From: Vreelandella populi
GTDB taxonomy: Bacteria; Pseudomonadota; Gammaproteobacteria; Pseudomonadales; Halomonadaceae
Length of the DNA: 64,000 bases
NCBI RefSeq assembly: GCF_003989825.1
Contig: NZ_RZHE01000015.1
Span: 1-64,000, forward strand
Reading direction: 5' to 3'
Part shown: positions 33,940-43,503 of the stretch, piece after piece
Numbering within the stretch: position 1 is the stretch's first letter
Layout: each line of letters starts with the position of its first letter
Program-made: the position numbers and the translations under genes
The notes under the pieces: model-generated
The model's database searches: none
What the model was told of the DNA's origin: nothing
What the model saw: only the letters and a program-made list of their open reading frames with translations

Positions 33940-34710
33940 TCAGGGAGCAGTGTGGGGCAGCTCAACGCTGCGCCCTAATGAGCTGACGCTATGCTCAAGC
34001 CCCAGCGCTTCTGCCGTCCCTGCCAATACCGCTTGGGCCGCAAGAAACGCCTCGCGGGGGCGACGCAGGCGAATACTTTCCATCAGCTGGCGATGACGCT
34101 CCAGGCTCTCTTCCGGATCAGAGGCGCTTTCGTTCGACATCGAGACCAGCAGGTAGATCGAGGGCCGCAAGATATGCGACAACTGAGCCCAGACGATATT
34201 GTGGGTCGCTTTGAAGATCGCCTCGTGGAAGGCAATATCACATTCGCTGTGTAAACGCCGCTCCTCTTGGCAGGTCGCATTGCGCAAGTTCTGGCCAAGC
34301 CCTTCAAAGGCCTCTTCGATGGCCACTAAGTCACGCGCCTTGGCGCGCTTGGCAGCGGTCATTGCCACATAGGGTTCAACATCCAGGCGAAACGCGAGGA
34401 TTTCGCGCTGGATATCAGGATTGGGGGCCGCATAACGAGTCAACCAGTCGGTCACCTGAACATCGAGAATATGCCACTCTGAGTACTCGCGCACCTTGGA
34501 GCCGTGGCCTGAGATACGCTCAATAATGCCCGCCTCCACCAGTTGGCGCAGATCGCTACGCACCGCCGAGCGGTTAATGGCAAAGCGTTCGCATAGATCC
34601 AGTTCACGCGGCACAAAGTCGCCAGGGCGATAGCGCCCGCCGAAGATCTCCTCGGCGAGGTATTCAGCGATACTGGGGCGAGCCAGCGGCTTACTGAGAG
34701 ATGATGTCAC
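33940..34710 (-). CDS. GntR/FadR-family regulator (FCD)
   Basis: A 256-residue FCD-type GntR protein. The winged helix at about 10-75 includes LCERFAINRSAVRSDLRQLV and a wing with ERISGHGSKVRE. The effector domain has the acid/His pattern HSECDIAFHEAIFKATHN and AEALGLEH. The start is a GTG (34710) with only a weak AGGG upstream. It lies in the xylD operon between the EamA carrier and the 1-dehydrogenase, and is the best candidate to bind the palindrome at 37652-37672. The effector could be xylonate, arabonate or a 2-keto-3-deoxy acid. Confidence 0.88.
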   Translation of the reverse strand: MTSSLSKPLARPSIAEYLAEEIFGGRYRPGDFVPRELDLCERFAINRSAVRSDLRQLVEAGIIERISGHGSKVREYSEWHILDVQVTDWLTRYAAPNPDIQREILAFRLDVEPYVAMTAAKRAKARDLVAIEEAFEGLGQNLRNATCQEERRLHSECDIAFHEAIFKATHNIVWAQLSHILRPSIYLLVSMSNESASDPEESLERHRQLMESIRLRRPREAFLAAQAVLAGTAEALGLEHSVSSLGRSVELPHTAP

Positions 34711-34741
34711 TGCGATAAGACCCTATTTCAATTCCAGCCAA

Positions 34742-35686
34742 TCATAGCGTACTTGACCGGTCTACTGTGACGGGCGGCGTCGTTTCAAGCCCTGCACGCT
34801 GCCTAAGCTCCAGCCGCCGTTCATAAAGGCCTTTAGCGCTTAGCGTGCCGAGCACCAAGGCGCCGCCCACCATGGCGACAGGTGCGGGCTGTTCGGCCAG
34901 GATCCACCAGGCCAGTAACGTGCCCACCACGACTTCCAGCAACAGCAGCAAGCCCACTTCAGCGGAAGGCAGATACAACGGCCCACGCTGCAACAGCGTG
35001 ACACCGCAAGGCACAATGAACAGACAAAGCAGCACCACCACCGCGAGTTGATTTGTGGCGGGTAAGGACGGCTCGCTCCCCGCCAGCCAGAAAATCCCTG
35101 CGGTGCTTCCCACAATAAGTCCGTTGAATACCAGCATCGGGCTCATATCCACACCCGGCCGCGTACGACAGAGAGTAAAATTAATCGCCAGAGTCGTCGC
35201 CGTCACCAAAGCGAAAGCGTTACCTACCCAAGAGCCTGCGCCTGAATCATCTAACGCAATCATGGCGACACCTGCCATGCACAAACAGATCGCCAGCCAC
35301 GTGCGTCGGGGCAAACGCTCCTTGAGAATGACCCAGGAAAGAATTGCCGCGATCAGCGGCGCGCTGGCCAGTATCATCAACACGTTGCCTGCTTTGGTGT
35401 ACTGATTGCCAAGCACAAAACCGCAGGTTGTCAGGCTGAACAGCAGCGCCACGGCGATGCCGGTCCAGCCGCAGCGGCGATAAGCCGCCAACGTGCCGCG
35501 GCCATAACGGGCCAGGGCGATTAACAAAAAACCCAGCGCGGAGAGAAAACCGCGCCACATGAGAATCTCGGCATCCGGCAGGTCGGCTACCTTGATCAAC
35601 AAGGCATCCGGCGCCATGATCATCGCGCCACCACCGGTCAACAGTAGTCCCTGCTGGCGATGCGACAAGGCACTAAAGCGGCTCAT
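34742..35686 (-). CDS. EamA/DMT-family membrane transporter
   Basis: A 314-residue inner-membrane protein with ten spans and two EamA repeats (about 10-140 and 155-295), for example WVILKERLPRRTWLAICLC at the end of the first repeat, with the common KERLxxxxxxG pattern. The ATG at 35686 is chosen because it lies 1 nt after the xylD stop and gives a typical N-terminus. DMT proteins mostly export metabolites. Its place between a sugar-acid dehydratase and its regulator suggests export of an overflow sugar acid or keto acid, but this is inference. Confidence 0.86.
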   Translation of the reverse strand: MSRFSALSHRQQGLLLTGGGAMIMAPDALLIKVADLPDAEILMWRGFLSALGFLLIALARYGRGTLAAYRRCGWTGIAVALLFSLTTCGFVLGNQYTKAGNVLMILASAPLIAAILSWVILKERLPRRTWLAICLCMAGVAMIALDDSGAGSWVGNAFALVTATTLAINFTLCRTRPGVDMSPMLVFNGLIVGSTAGIFWLAGSEPSLPATNQLAVVVLLCLFIVPCGVTLLQRGPLYLPSAEVGLLLLLEVVVGTLLAWWILAEQPAPVAMVGGALVLGTLSAKGLYERRLELRQRAGLETTPPVTVDRSSTL

Positions 35687-35687
35687 G

Positions 35688-37490
35688 CTAGTGGTTGTCT
35701 CTGGGCGGATGCTGGCGGGCCACATCGCGGTACTTGGTCGCAGATTCTAACGTCATGCCGCGATCCAGCGGCTCGACCATGCTGCGCTGAATTTCTTGCC
35801 AAGGGGTCTGGTGGCCTGGATAACGGTAGCCGCCCTGCTGAGCCAAACGCTCGCGGCGGGCTTCCAGCTCACTGGCGTCAATCAGCAGCTGCACCTCGCC
35901 ACGCTTAAGATCAACCCGCAGCCGGTCGCCGCTTTCAAGCAGCGCCAGCCCGCCCCCGGTGGCCGCTTCTGGAGACGCGTTGAGAATCGACGGCGAGCCG
36001 GAAGTGCCCGACTGACGTCCATCGCCCAGACAGGGCAGCGACTCAATCCCCTGTTTGATCAGCGCCTCTGGCGGCTGCATGTTGACCACTTCGGCACCTC
36101 CGGGATGGCCCACCGGGCCTGCGCCACGCATCACTAGAATGGTGCGGGCGTCGATATTCAGCGCCGGGTCATCGATACGGGCGTGATAATCCTCCGAGCC
36201 ATCAAACACCACCACTTTGCCCTCAAAGGCTTCAGGGTCGTTGGGATCATTCAAAAAGCGCTCACGGAAATCCTGGGAGATAACGCTGGTTTTCATCAGC
36301 GCTGAGTCGAACAGATTGCCCTTGAGATTAAGAAACCCTGCGTGGGCCACCAGCGGATCGGCGTAGTGACAGATCACGTTAGGATCCTGAGTTTCCCGGC
36401 CCTGCAGATTATCGCCCAGAGAGCGGCCATTCACCGTCAGCGCATCGCTGTGCAGTTTGCCGGCCCCCTGCAGCTCATGAAGGATCGCGGGCACGCCCCC
36501 CGCACGGTGAAACTCTTCACATAGAAAAGCACCAGCGGGCATCACATTGGCCAGCAACGGAATTTCGTGGCCCAAGCGCTGCCAGTCGTCGTTGTTCAGC
36601 TCAACGCCTGCATGACGGGCGATAGCATTAATGTGTACCGGTGCGTTGGAGGATCCCCCCAGCGCCGAGCAGGCCACAATGGCGTTTTCAAACGCTTCGC
36701 GGGTCAGAATATCCAGCGGGCGCAGATCTTCCCAGACCATATCGACGATTCGTACGCCGGTGTCATAGGCCGCCATCGCACGCTCTTTATAGGGCGCAGG
36801 GATGACCGCCGAGCCCGGCAGGCTCATTCCTAATACCTCAGCCATGGAGTTCATGGTGGACGCCGTGCCCATGGTATTGCAGTGACCAATCGAAGGCGCT
36901 GAGTCGCTAGCACGGGAAAGAAACTCTGCGTAGTCGATATCTCCCGCGGCCAAGCGCTTACGCAGCTCCCAGATAATCGTCCCCGAGCCCACCCGCTCGG
37001 CGCCCCGCCAGCCGTTTAACATAGGCCCACCGGACAGCACAATGGCGGGGATATTCACCGTTGCCGCGGCCATCAGCGCGGCTGGGGTGGTTTTGTCACA
37101 GCCGGTAGTTAGCACCACACCATCCAACGGATAGCCATGGAGCACTTCCACCAGCCCCAGGTAGGCAAGGTTGCGATCCAACGCCGCGGTAGGCCGCCGC
37201 ACATTTTCATGAATAGGATGCATGGGAAATTCAAACGGCACGCCACCCGCCGCGCGAATGCCGTCTTTAACCCGCTTGACCAGATCAATATGGTGACGGT
37301 TGCACGGGGTTAAATCAGACCCTGACTGGCAGATACCAATAATTGGTTTACCGCTCGTCAACTCATCCAACGTAATACCGTAATTGAGGTAACGCTCAAT
37401 ACACAGCGCCGTGGTGCCGGGGTGGTCAGGGTTATCGAACCAGTAACGTGAACGCAACTGCTCAGGAGTTATACGATGAGGGTTGGCCAT
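35688..37490 (-). CDS. xylD: D-xylonate dehydratase (IlvD/Edd family)
   Basis: A 600-residue dehydratase that reads like Caulobacter Xyl[58 protein letters not shown] and the C-terminal [17 protein letters not shown]. Fe-S ligands are C54 (GICQSGS), C131 (GCDKTTPA) and C204 (GHCNTMGTA). It converts D-xylonate to 2-keto-3-deoxy-D-xylonate; related aldonates may also be used. GGAG is 7 nt before the ATG. It heads a leftward four-gene operon and is divergent from TRAP carrier 1, with a shared regulatory region. Confidence 0.92.
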   Translation of the reverse strand: MANPHRITPEQLRSRYWFDNPDHPGTTALCIERYLNYGITLDELTSGKPIIGICQSGSDLTPCNRHHIDLVKRVKDGIRAAGGVPFEFPMHPIHENVRRPTAALDRNLAYLGLVEVLHGYPLDGVVLTTGCDKTTPAALMAAATVNIPAIVLSGGPMLNGWRGAERVGSGTIIWELRKRLAAGDIDYAEFLSRASDSAPSIGHCNTMGTASTMNSMAEVLGMSLPGSAVIPAPYKERAMAAYDTGVRIVDMVWEDLRPLDILTREAFENAIVACSALGGSSNAPVHINAIARHAGVELNNDDWQRLGHEIPLLANVMPAGAFLCEEFHRAGGVPAILHELQGAGKLHSDALTVNGRSLGDNLQGRETQDPNVICHYADPLVAHAGFLNLKGNLFDSALMKTSVISQDFRERFLNDPNDPEAFEGKVVVFDGSEDYHARIDDPALNIDARTILVMRGAGPVGHPGGAEVVNMQPPEALIKQGIESLPCLGDGRQSGTSGSPSILNASPEAATGGGLALLESGDRLRVDLKRGEVQLLIDASELEARRERLAQQGGYRYPGHQTPWQEIQRSMVEPLDRGMTLESATKYRDVARQHPPRDNH

Positions 37491-37814
37491 GGCTACGCTC
37501 CACGCCTAAAGTAAAGGTAAAACGTCAGTAGGCGTGCCTAAACCACTCAACCGGCCCTACCAACATTCTCAATGAAATAATCTCCTTTCAACGCAAGGAG
37601 GGGGTCGCCATGACGGTACGCGTTCTTCACAGCGCCGTCGATACATACAAAAGTATATGTTGAACATATACTCAAAACGTTAGACATTCAGTCCAAGGCT
37701 GCGGTGCTATCCCATTGAAGAAGTGCCGCACACACATAACAACAACCACGTTGCAGCTCGCTTGCAAGACGTTCTTCGCGAAGCGGTCTGCAGCACGCCA
37801 GGAGAGTGATAACG
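37491..37814. other. Divergent promoter region xylD / TRAP carrier 1
   Basis: About 320 nt without a gene. Its main feature is the perfect palindrome at 37652-37672; the rest shows no clear hairpin or gene. Promoters for both directions must lie here. Confidence 0.55.
37652..37672. promoter_or_regulatory. Perfect 21-bp palindromic operator
   Basis: Arms AGTATATGTT and AACATATACT are exact reverse complements around a single central G. The site lies midway between xylD and the TRAP dctP gene, the usual place for a dimeric repressor, most likely the GntR protein encoded at 33940-34710. Confidence 0.75.
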
Positions 37815-38891
37815 ATGCATTATCTTTGGAAGCGCACCCTGTTAATGACCGGTGCTACCCTGCTCAGCTCAGGCATGGCTTACGCGCAAACGCCCGACCT
37901 TTCTGACCCGCCCGAGATCGAAGGCGGCGTTGTAGGCGACCACGGCAGCGTGACCCTACGCATGGGGCTTGGCCTCGCCGAAACCTCGCCTCAGTACATT
38001 TCCAGCAAGTACTTTGCGGATATTCTCGACCAGCGCAGCGAAGGAAGAATCAGCGTCAACATCTTCCCCAATAGCCAGCTGGGTGACGACGTGCAGATGA
38101 TGGAAATGCTCCAGACCGGCACGCTGGACATGACTTATCCATCGACCTCCCCCGCTACCGGCTACGTCGAAGAGCTGTCAGTTTTCGACCTGCCGTTCCT
38201 GCTTCCTACTCGTGAGGCCGCCATTGAAGCCATGCGTAGCGACGCCGCTCAAGAGATGCTCGACGCGTTTGACGGCACCGGCATCAAGGCACTGGCCTTT
38301 GCTGAAAACGGCTTCCGCCAGCTTTCCAATAGCGCACGGGAAGTTTCATCGCCGGAAGACGTAGCCGGTTTAGATGTTCGCGGTCTTTCCGTACGCACCA
38401 TGGAAAACCCCGTTCACCTGGCTATCTGGCAGGCGCTAGGTGCCAACCCGACGCCCATGGCATTCGGTGAGCTGTTTTCAGCCATGGAACAAGGTGTTGT
38501 CGATGGCCAGGAAAACCCCTGGAGCACCATCCTGACGTCCAACTTCTACGAAGTGCAGGACTACGGCTCCGAAACACGCCACGTTTATACCCCCTTTATC
38601 AAGATGATCTCCCAGCGTACCTGGGATCGCCTCGATCCTGAATATCAGGAGCTGGTTCAGGAAGCCGCTCTGCAGGCCGCCGATTATGAAATCCAGCTTT
38701 CGGCCGAGTACGACGACTGGGCACGCGACCAGCTTGAAGAGCGTGGCATGCAAATTACCCGTCTTAATGACGAGCAGATAGCCGCTTTCCAGGAAGCCGT
38801 ACAGCCCGTTTATGACGAGTGGGCACCGCGCATTGGTGAAGACTTAGTGGCTGAGTTCCAGCGGCTCGCCGGATCGACAGCAGCCCAATAG
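37815..38891 (+). CDS. dctP: TRAP transporter binding protein DctP, system 1
   Basis: A 358-residue periplasmic binding protein of the DctP family. The ATG at 37815 is preferred to a GTG at 37806 because AGGAGA lies 9 nt upstream. Signal peptide to about residue 24 (AYA-Q). Diagnostic segments are RISVNIFPNSQLGDDVQMME, the Arg-containing GLDVRGLSVRTMENP that binds the ligand carboxylate, ALGANPTPMAFGELFSAMEQG and VVDGQENPWSTI. A hairpin at 38940-38973 follows it. Operon context (AraD1, semialdehyde dehydrogenase, divergent xylD) suggests a pentonate ligand. Confidence 0.94.
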   Translation: MHYLWKRTLLMTGATLLSSGMAYAQTPDLSDPPEIEGGVVGDHGSVTLRMGLGLAETSPQYISSKYFADILDQRSEGRISVNIFPNSQLGDDVQMMEMLQTGTLDMTYPSTSPATGYVEELSVFDLPFLLPTREAAIEAMRSDAAQEMLDAFDGTGIKALAFAENGFRQLSNSAREVSSPEDVAGLDVRGLSVRTMENPVHLAIWQALGANPTPMAFGELFSAMEQGVVDGQENPWSTILTSNFYEVQDYGSETRHVYTPFIKMISQRTWDRLDPEYQELVQEAALQAADYEIQLSAEYDDWARDQLEERGMQITRLNDEQIAAFQEAVQPVYDEWAPRIGEDLVAEFQRLAGSTAAQ

Positions 38892-38939
38892 GTATCCGCT
38901 GATACTTCGGATTGCTCTCGTGCGCATTTTCCACGACTA

Positions 38940-38973
38940 GACCATGCAAGAGGCAAGCGTCTCTTGCATGGTC
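38940..38973 (+). other. Intercistronic hairpin dctP-dctQ, system 1
   Basis: A perfect 13-bp stem (arms GACCATGCAAGAG and CTCTTGCATGGTC, 8-nt loop) lies between dctP and dctQ. No T-run follows, so it probably stabilises the dctP message or slows polymerase rather than ending transcription fully. Confidence 0.8.
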
Positions 38974-38997
38974 GTTACCTGTCTTTTCGGAGAGCTC

Positions 38998-39591
38998 ATG
39001 GACAAACCTGATACTCCTATTCCGGATACCGCGGCCTTTTTTGACGACCCTCAGCGCGAGCCGCTGGAGATCGATACCGAGCAGCGCCGCGGTCCTGCGC
39101 TGTTTCGTTGGCTGACACTGGCGATGGAACACGCGATTGCGGCTCTGCTAGTAGCGCTCATCTTGTCGGTGTCGGCCAACGTAGTGGGGCGCGCCGTATT
39201 GAATCACTCGCTGCCCTGGGCCGATGAGTTGGCACGCATGCTATTTATCTGGCTGATTTTCCTGGGGGCCGCGGCGGCGTTCGCCCGCTATGAACATATT
39301 GCGGTGGATATCTTAGTACGCAGGTTAAAACCGCGCGCCGCCCATGCGCTGTATCTGTTTCAGCATTTGGTGATCACCGCGTTGATGGGAATCATCGTCT
39401 GGGGTGGCTTTCTGGTGATGTCGCGTGCCTCCGGGCGCACCGCAATCCTTGGCGTGCCATGGAATATCGTCAATGTCTCACTGGTACTTTGCGCCGCCTT
39501 TATTGCCGCCGTGGCTATCTGGCGCGCCTGGCAAAGCATTTTGCAGATACGCTCGCCGAACGTCATGCCCACCGCTGATGGAGACCGTTAG
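38998..39591 (+). CDS. dctQ: TRAP transporter small permease DctQ, system 1
   Basis: A 197-residue, four-span small permease. The ATG at 38998 has GGAGA just upstream and gives a natural start (MDKPDTPIPD); in-frame upstream codons fall within the hairpin. The family's LPWADELARMLFIWLIFLGA segment is at about 73-92. A long acidic N-terminal tail of about 40 residues precedes the first span. It joins DctM to form the carrier for the ligand of DctP 1. Confidence 0.9.
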   Translation: MDKPDTPIPDTAAFFDDPQREPLEIDTEQRRGPALFRWLTLAMEHAIAALLVALILSVSANVVGRAVLNHSLPWADELARMLFIWLIFLGAAAAFARYEHIAVDILVRRLKPRAAHALYLFQHLVITALMGIIVWGGFLVMSRASGRTAILGVPWNIVNVSLVLCAAFIAAVAIWRAWQSILQIRSPNVMPTADGDR

Positions 39592-39594
39592 ACC

Positions 39595-40878
39595 ATGCTA
39601 TGGATTTTTCTAGGCATTCTGTTCGCCTCGCTGGCCCTGGGCTTACCCATCGCCTTTGGCCTGGGCGTTGCGGCCGTGGTGATGGCGCTACTTTCGGATA
39701 TCCCTCTGTCCATCATGATTGAGCAGTCAATCCGTGGGGTAAACAGCTTTCCACTGTTGGCCATACCGTTCTTTATTCTAGTGGGCGAAGTAATGAGCAA
39801 CGGCGGCATTGCCCGTCGCTTAATGGAGCTTGCAGGGGCTTTGGTCGGTTTTGTACGCGGTGGCTTGGGCCAGGTTGCGATTACCGGGTCAATGTTCTTC
39901 GGCGGCATTAGCGGTTCTGCCGTGGCCGATACTGCCGCGACCGGTGCGATGATGATTCCCTCAATGACCAAGCAGGGCTATACCGCCCCGCAGGCCACGG
40001 CGATCAATACCGTTTCCTCGGTCATCGGCATTATCATTCCGCCGTCTATACCTCTGATTCTGTTCGGCATCGTGACCGAAACCTCCATTAGCCGCCTGTT
40101 TATCGCCGGTATCGTGCCGGGGATATTGATTGGCTTCGGCCTCATGGCCACAACCTTCATCATGGCCACCATCGGCCACGCCGGGCAGACCCGCAAGTTC
40201 CGTTTCGATGTGCTGTGGCAAGCGTTCAAGGCAGCCTGGCTTGCCCTGGTACTGCCGGTGATCGTCATCGGTGGGATTATTGGTGGCGTATTTACCGCCA
40301 CTGAGGCGGCCGTTGCCGCGCTGCTCTACTCGCTGTTTATCTCGCTGGTGGTCTACCGCGAATTCCACATCCGCGAGCTATGGGGCATGTTGATTCGTAC
40401 GGCTAGATTGACCGGCATGGTCTTGCTTCTGCTGGCCTTTGCCACCGTCATTGCCTGGTTTCTGACCATCAACATGGTGCCGCAAACGCTGGTTACCCAG
40501 GTTCAGGCCATCACTCAGGACCCCTTCTTACTACTGTTGATCGTTGCGGGCTTACTGCTGCTAGTAGGATTCGTGATGGACCTGACCCCTGCCATGGTGA
40601 TCATGGCGCCGATGCTGACGCCTATCGTCACTTCAGTGGGCGTCGACCCGGTCTACTTCGGCGTACTCATGGCATTCATTCTGGGTATCGGTCTTTTAAC
40701 ACCGCCGGTGGGCACCTGTCTTTACGTTGGTTGTGGGGTAGGCAAGGTCTCCATGGAACAGCTGGTTAAAGCCATGCTGCCCTACTACGCCGCCCTGCTG
40801 GTGGTGCTGGTTATCTTGATCGCCTTCCCCGGCATTGTGACGTGGCTACCTGATCTCACCGCTGTGCGCGGCAACTAA
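39595..40878 (+). CDS. dctM: TRAP transporter large permease DctM, system 1
   Basis: A 427-residue permease with twelve or so spans. The family motifs LLAIPFFILVGEVM, the GISGSAVADTAATGAMMIPSM ion-binding helix-loop and IIPPSIPLILFGIVTE are present, as is the C-terminal GLLTPPVGTCLYVGCGVG. It uses a sodium gradient to import the acid bound by DctP. The start is 3 nt after the dctQ stop, so translation is coupled. Confidence 0.95.
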   Translation: MLWIFLGILFASLALGLPIAFGLGVAAVVMALLSDIPLSIMIEQSIRGVNSFPLLAIPFFILVGEVMSNGGIARRLMELAGALVGFVRGGLGQVAITGSMFFGGISGSAVADTAATGAMMIPSMTKQGYTAPQATAINTVSSVIGIIIPPSIPLILFGIVTETSISRLFIAGIVPGILIGFGLMATTFIMATIGHAGQTRKFRFDVLWQAFKAAWLALVLPVIVIGGIIGGVFTATEAAVAALLYSLFISLVVYREFHIRELWGMLIRTARLTGMVLLLLAFATVIAWFLTINMVPQTLVTQVQAITQDPFLLLLIVAGLLLLVGFVMDLTPAMVIMAPMLTPIVTSVGVDPVYFGVLMAFILGIGLLTPPVGTCLYVGCGVGKVSMEQLVKAMLPYYAALLVVLVILIAFPGIVTWLPDLTAVRGN

Positions 40879-40904
40879 TCACCGACATTATATAAGGGAA
40901 TCAT

Positions 40905-41903
40905 ATGCGCTTGATTCAGTACCTCGACCAGAACCAAGTCCACGTCGCTCTGGTGGAAGATGCCCAGACCGTACGCCCCATCACGATCGAAGGCGGCACC
41001 TATGCGTTAGCCAAAGCGGCTATCGCCGCCGGGGAGTCGCTTGAGCAAGCCATTAAATCTCGACTCGGCGACACACAGGTTGATTACCAGGCGTTAATCG
41101 ACGAGCAACGCCTGTTGCCGCCGCTTACTCACCCTGACCCCGCTCACTGCCTGGTAACCGGCACCGGCCTCACTCACTTGGGCAGCGCTGATACACGATC
41201 GGCCATGCATGCCAAAACCCAGGTGGCCGAGGAGGAGCTGACCGACTCCATGCGTATGTTCAAGCTCGGCGTTGAAGGTGGAAAGCCCTCAGATAGCACC
41301 GAAGGGTCACAGCCGGAGTGGTTCTATAAAGGTGATGGCGACTGCATCGTTGCGCCAGAAGCGGAGTTGCCCTCCCCCGCGTTTGCCCAGGATGCCGGTG
41401 AAGAGCCTGAGCTTGCCGGGCTTTATATCGTCGCTGATGATGGCACGCCGTGGCGGATCGGCTACGCTGTAGGTAACGAGTTTTCCGACCACGTTACCGA
41501 GCGATTCAACTACCTGTGGCTGGCGCACTCCAAGCTGCGCGCCTGCAGCATCGGTCCTGAACTGCTGATCGGCGAACTGCCTGCTCACCTTGAAGGTACC
41601 AGCCGTATCGTACGCGATGGCCAAACGCTGTGGGAAAAGCCGTTTTTAACGGGCGAGGCCAATATGGCCCACAGTCTCGCCAACCTTGAGTACCACCACT
41701 TCAAGTACCCCGGCTTTCGCCGCCCTGGCGATGTCCACGTCCATTTCTTCGGCACCGCCACGCTGAGCTTTGCCGACCAGATCCAAACCCGCGATGGCGA
41801 TCGTTTCGAGATTACGCTTAACGATTTTGGCCGCCCGCTACGTAATACGCTGCGCATGCCAACGAATCACGAGTACGAAACAACCGCTATCAACGTGCTT
41901 TAA
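40905..41903 (+). CDS. AraD1/GguC-family protein (fumarylacetoacetate hydrolase fold)
   Basis: A 332-residue FAH-superfamily protein of the AraD1/GguC type: [57 protein letters not shown] and [17 protein letters not shown]. Members occur in non-phosphorylative arabinose clusters and with ggu sugar importers. Here the next gene is the semialdehyde dehydrogenase, so a role as dehydratase of L-2-keto-3-deoxyarabonate is plausible, replacing the absent DapA-type AraD. Cleavage of a 2,4-diketo-3-deoxy acid, a reaction of other FAH enzymes, is the main alternative. AAGGGAA precedes the ATG. Confidence 0.82.
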   Translation: MRLIQYLDQNQVHVALVEDAQTVRPITIEGGTYALAKAAIAAGESLEQAIKSRLGDTQVDYQALIDEQRLLPPLTHPDPAHCLVTGTGLTHLGSADTRSAMHAKTQVAEEELTDSMRMFKLGVEGGKPSDSTEGSQPEWFYKGDGDCIVAPEAELPSPAFAQDAGEEPELAGLYIVADDGTPWRIGYAVGNEFSDHVTERFNYLWLAHSKLRACSIGPELLIGELPAHLEGTSRIVRDGQTLWEKPFLTGEANMAHSLANLEYHHFKYPGFRRPGDVHVHFFGTATLSFADQIQTRDGDRFEITLNDFGRPLRNTLRMPTNHEYETTAINVL

Positions 41904-41914
41904 CAGGAGGCTAC

Positions 41915-43492
41915 ATGACACTGCAAGGTACATTGCTGATCGGCCAACAGGCCGTCACTGGTTCTCAAGCCGATATTTATGCCGTCAACCCAGCCACCGG
42001 CGAGACACTTGAGCCACGCTACCCCGGAGGCAGCCGCGCCGAGGTTGAAAAAGCCTGCCAGCTTGCCGAAGCGGCATTCAACCAGTACCGCGAAACTTCC
42101 CTTGAAGCGCGCGCCCATTTCCTGGAAACCATTGCCGAGGAGATTGAGGCGATTGGTGCTGACCTTACCCAGCGCGGCGTGGCGGAAACTGGCCTGCCTG
42201 AAGCACGTCTTGAAGGCGAGCGCGGTCGGACGTGCGGCCAGCTGCGGCTGTTCGCTTCGGTGGTACGCGCAGGTGAATGGTTAGACCTGCGCCACGACCC
42301 AGCACAGCCTGAGCGCCAACCCATGCCACGTGCGGATTTACGCCAGCGCCAGATTCCTCTCGGCCCCGTGGCCGTATTTGGCGCCAGCAACTTCCCGCTG
42401 GCCTTCAGCGTGGCGGGGGGCGATACCGCCTCAGCACTAGCAGCGGGCTGCCCTGTGATCGTGAAAGGGCATTCTGCCCACCCCGGCACTTCTGAGCTGG
42501 TGGGCCGCGCCATTCAACGCGCCGTTGCCAAGTGCGAAATGCCTGAAGGCGTATTTTCTTTGCTGTTCGGTTCAGGTCGCGATATTGGCCAGGCACTGGT
42601 CTCGGACCCGCGTATTAAAGCGGTCGGCTTTACGGGCTCGCGTAGCGGCGGCATGGCCTTGATGGCGACTGCTCAAGCCCGCCCCGAGCCGATTCCCGTT
42701 TATGCCGAGATGAGCAGCATCAACCCGGTATTCCTGTTCCCCGAGGCACTGAAAGCACGCGGCAACAAGATTGCCGAAGGTTTTGTGGCTTCGCTGAACA
42801 TGGGCGCAGGCCAGTTCTGCACCAACCCAGGCCTGGTGATTGGCCTTAAAGGCGCTGACTTGGATGCCTTTATCGCTGCTGCTGGGGAAGCCGTTAAAGC
42901 CAGTAGTGCCCAAACGATGCTGACACCCGGCATTCATGAAGCTTATCAAAATGGCATATCTACCCTTTCGGGCCATTCCAACGTCAAGGAAGTGGCGCGC
43001 GGCCAAGCAGGTGACGGCCTGCATAGCTGCCAAACAGGGCTGTTTGTGGCCAGCGCCCAGGATTTCCTGGCTGATGACGCCTTGCAAGGCGAAGTCTTCG
43101 GTGCTTCCTCGCTGGTCGTCGAGTGTCAGAACAACGATGAAATACAGCGCATTGCCGAACAACTCGAAGGCCAATTGACCATTACCCTGCAAATGGACGA
43201 TGGTGACCTGGACGCTGCTAAGGCGCTGCTGCCGACGCTTGAGCAGCGCGCTGGTCGCCTTCTGGCCAATGGTTGGCCTACGGGCGTCGAAGTTGGCCAT
43301 GCGATGGTGCATGGCGGGCCTTTCCCGGCAACGTCTGATAGCCGCACCACGTCCGTCGGCAGCGCCGCGATTTATCGCTTCCTGCGCCCGGTCTGCTACC
43401 AGGACTTGCCTGCCGGCTTATTGCCTGAAGCGCTACGCGACGATAATCCTTTAAACGTTTCCCGGTTGGAGGATGGCAAGCGTGAGCGCTAG
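41915..43492 (+). CDS. 2-oxoglutarate (alpha-ketoglutarate) semialdehyde dehydrogenase
   Basis: A 525-residue aldehyde dehydrogenase of the class that oxidises alpha-ketoglutarate semialdehyde to 2-oxoglutarate with NADP or NAD. Visible elements are the nucleotide segment [20 protein letters not shown] (about 155-174), [10 protein letters not shown], the general base E265 (YAEMSSINP) and the nucleophile C302 (GQFCTNPG). This is the last step of the Weimberg-type pathway for both L-arabinose and D-xylose. An AGGAGG site is 4 nt before the ATG, and the gene follows AraD1 by 11 nt. It converges with the GntR gene with only 11 nt between the stops. Confidence 0.93.
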   Translation: MTLQGTLLIGQQAVTGSQADIYAVNPATGETLEPRYPGGSRAEVEKACQLAEAAFNQYRETSLEARAHFLETIAEEIEAIGADLTQRGVAETGLPEARLEGERGRTCGQLRLFASVVRAGEWLDLRHDPAQPERQPMPRADLRQRQIPLGPVAVFGASNFPLAFSVAGGDTASALAAGCPVIVKGHSAHPGTSELVGRAIQRAVAKCEMPEGVFSLLFGSGRDIGQALVSDPRIKAVGFTGSRSGGMALMATAQARPEPIPVYAEMSSINPVFLFPEALKARGNKIAEGFVASLNMGAGQFCTNPGLVIGLKGADLDAFIAAAGEAVKASSAQTMLTPGIHEAYQNGISTLSGHSNVKEVARGQAGDGLHSCQTGLFVASAQDFLADDALQGEVFGASSLVVECQNNDEIQRIAEQLEGQLTITLQMDDGDLDAAKALLPTLEQRAGRLLANGWPTGVEVGHAMVHGGPFPATSDSRTTSVGSAAIYRFLRPVCYQDLPAGLLPEALRDDNPLNVSRLEDGKRER

Positions 43493-43503
43493 CACCGGTA
43501 ACG

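Noticed and set aside
42572..43312. A 246-codon open frame on the minus strand
   Set aside because: It lies wholly inside the semialdehyde dehydrogenase gene on the other strand, has no family motif or ribosome site, and arises from the high-GC codon pattern of that gene.
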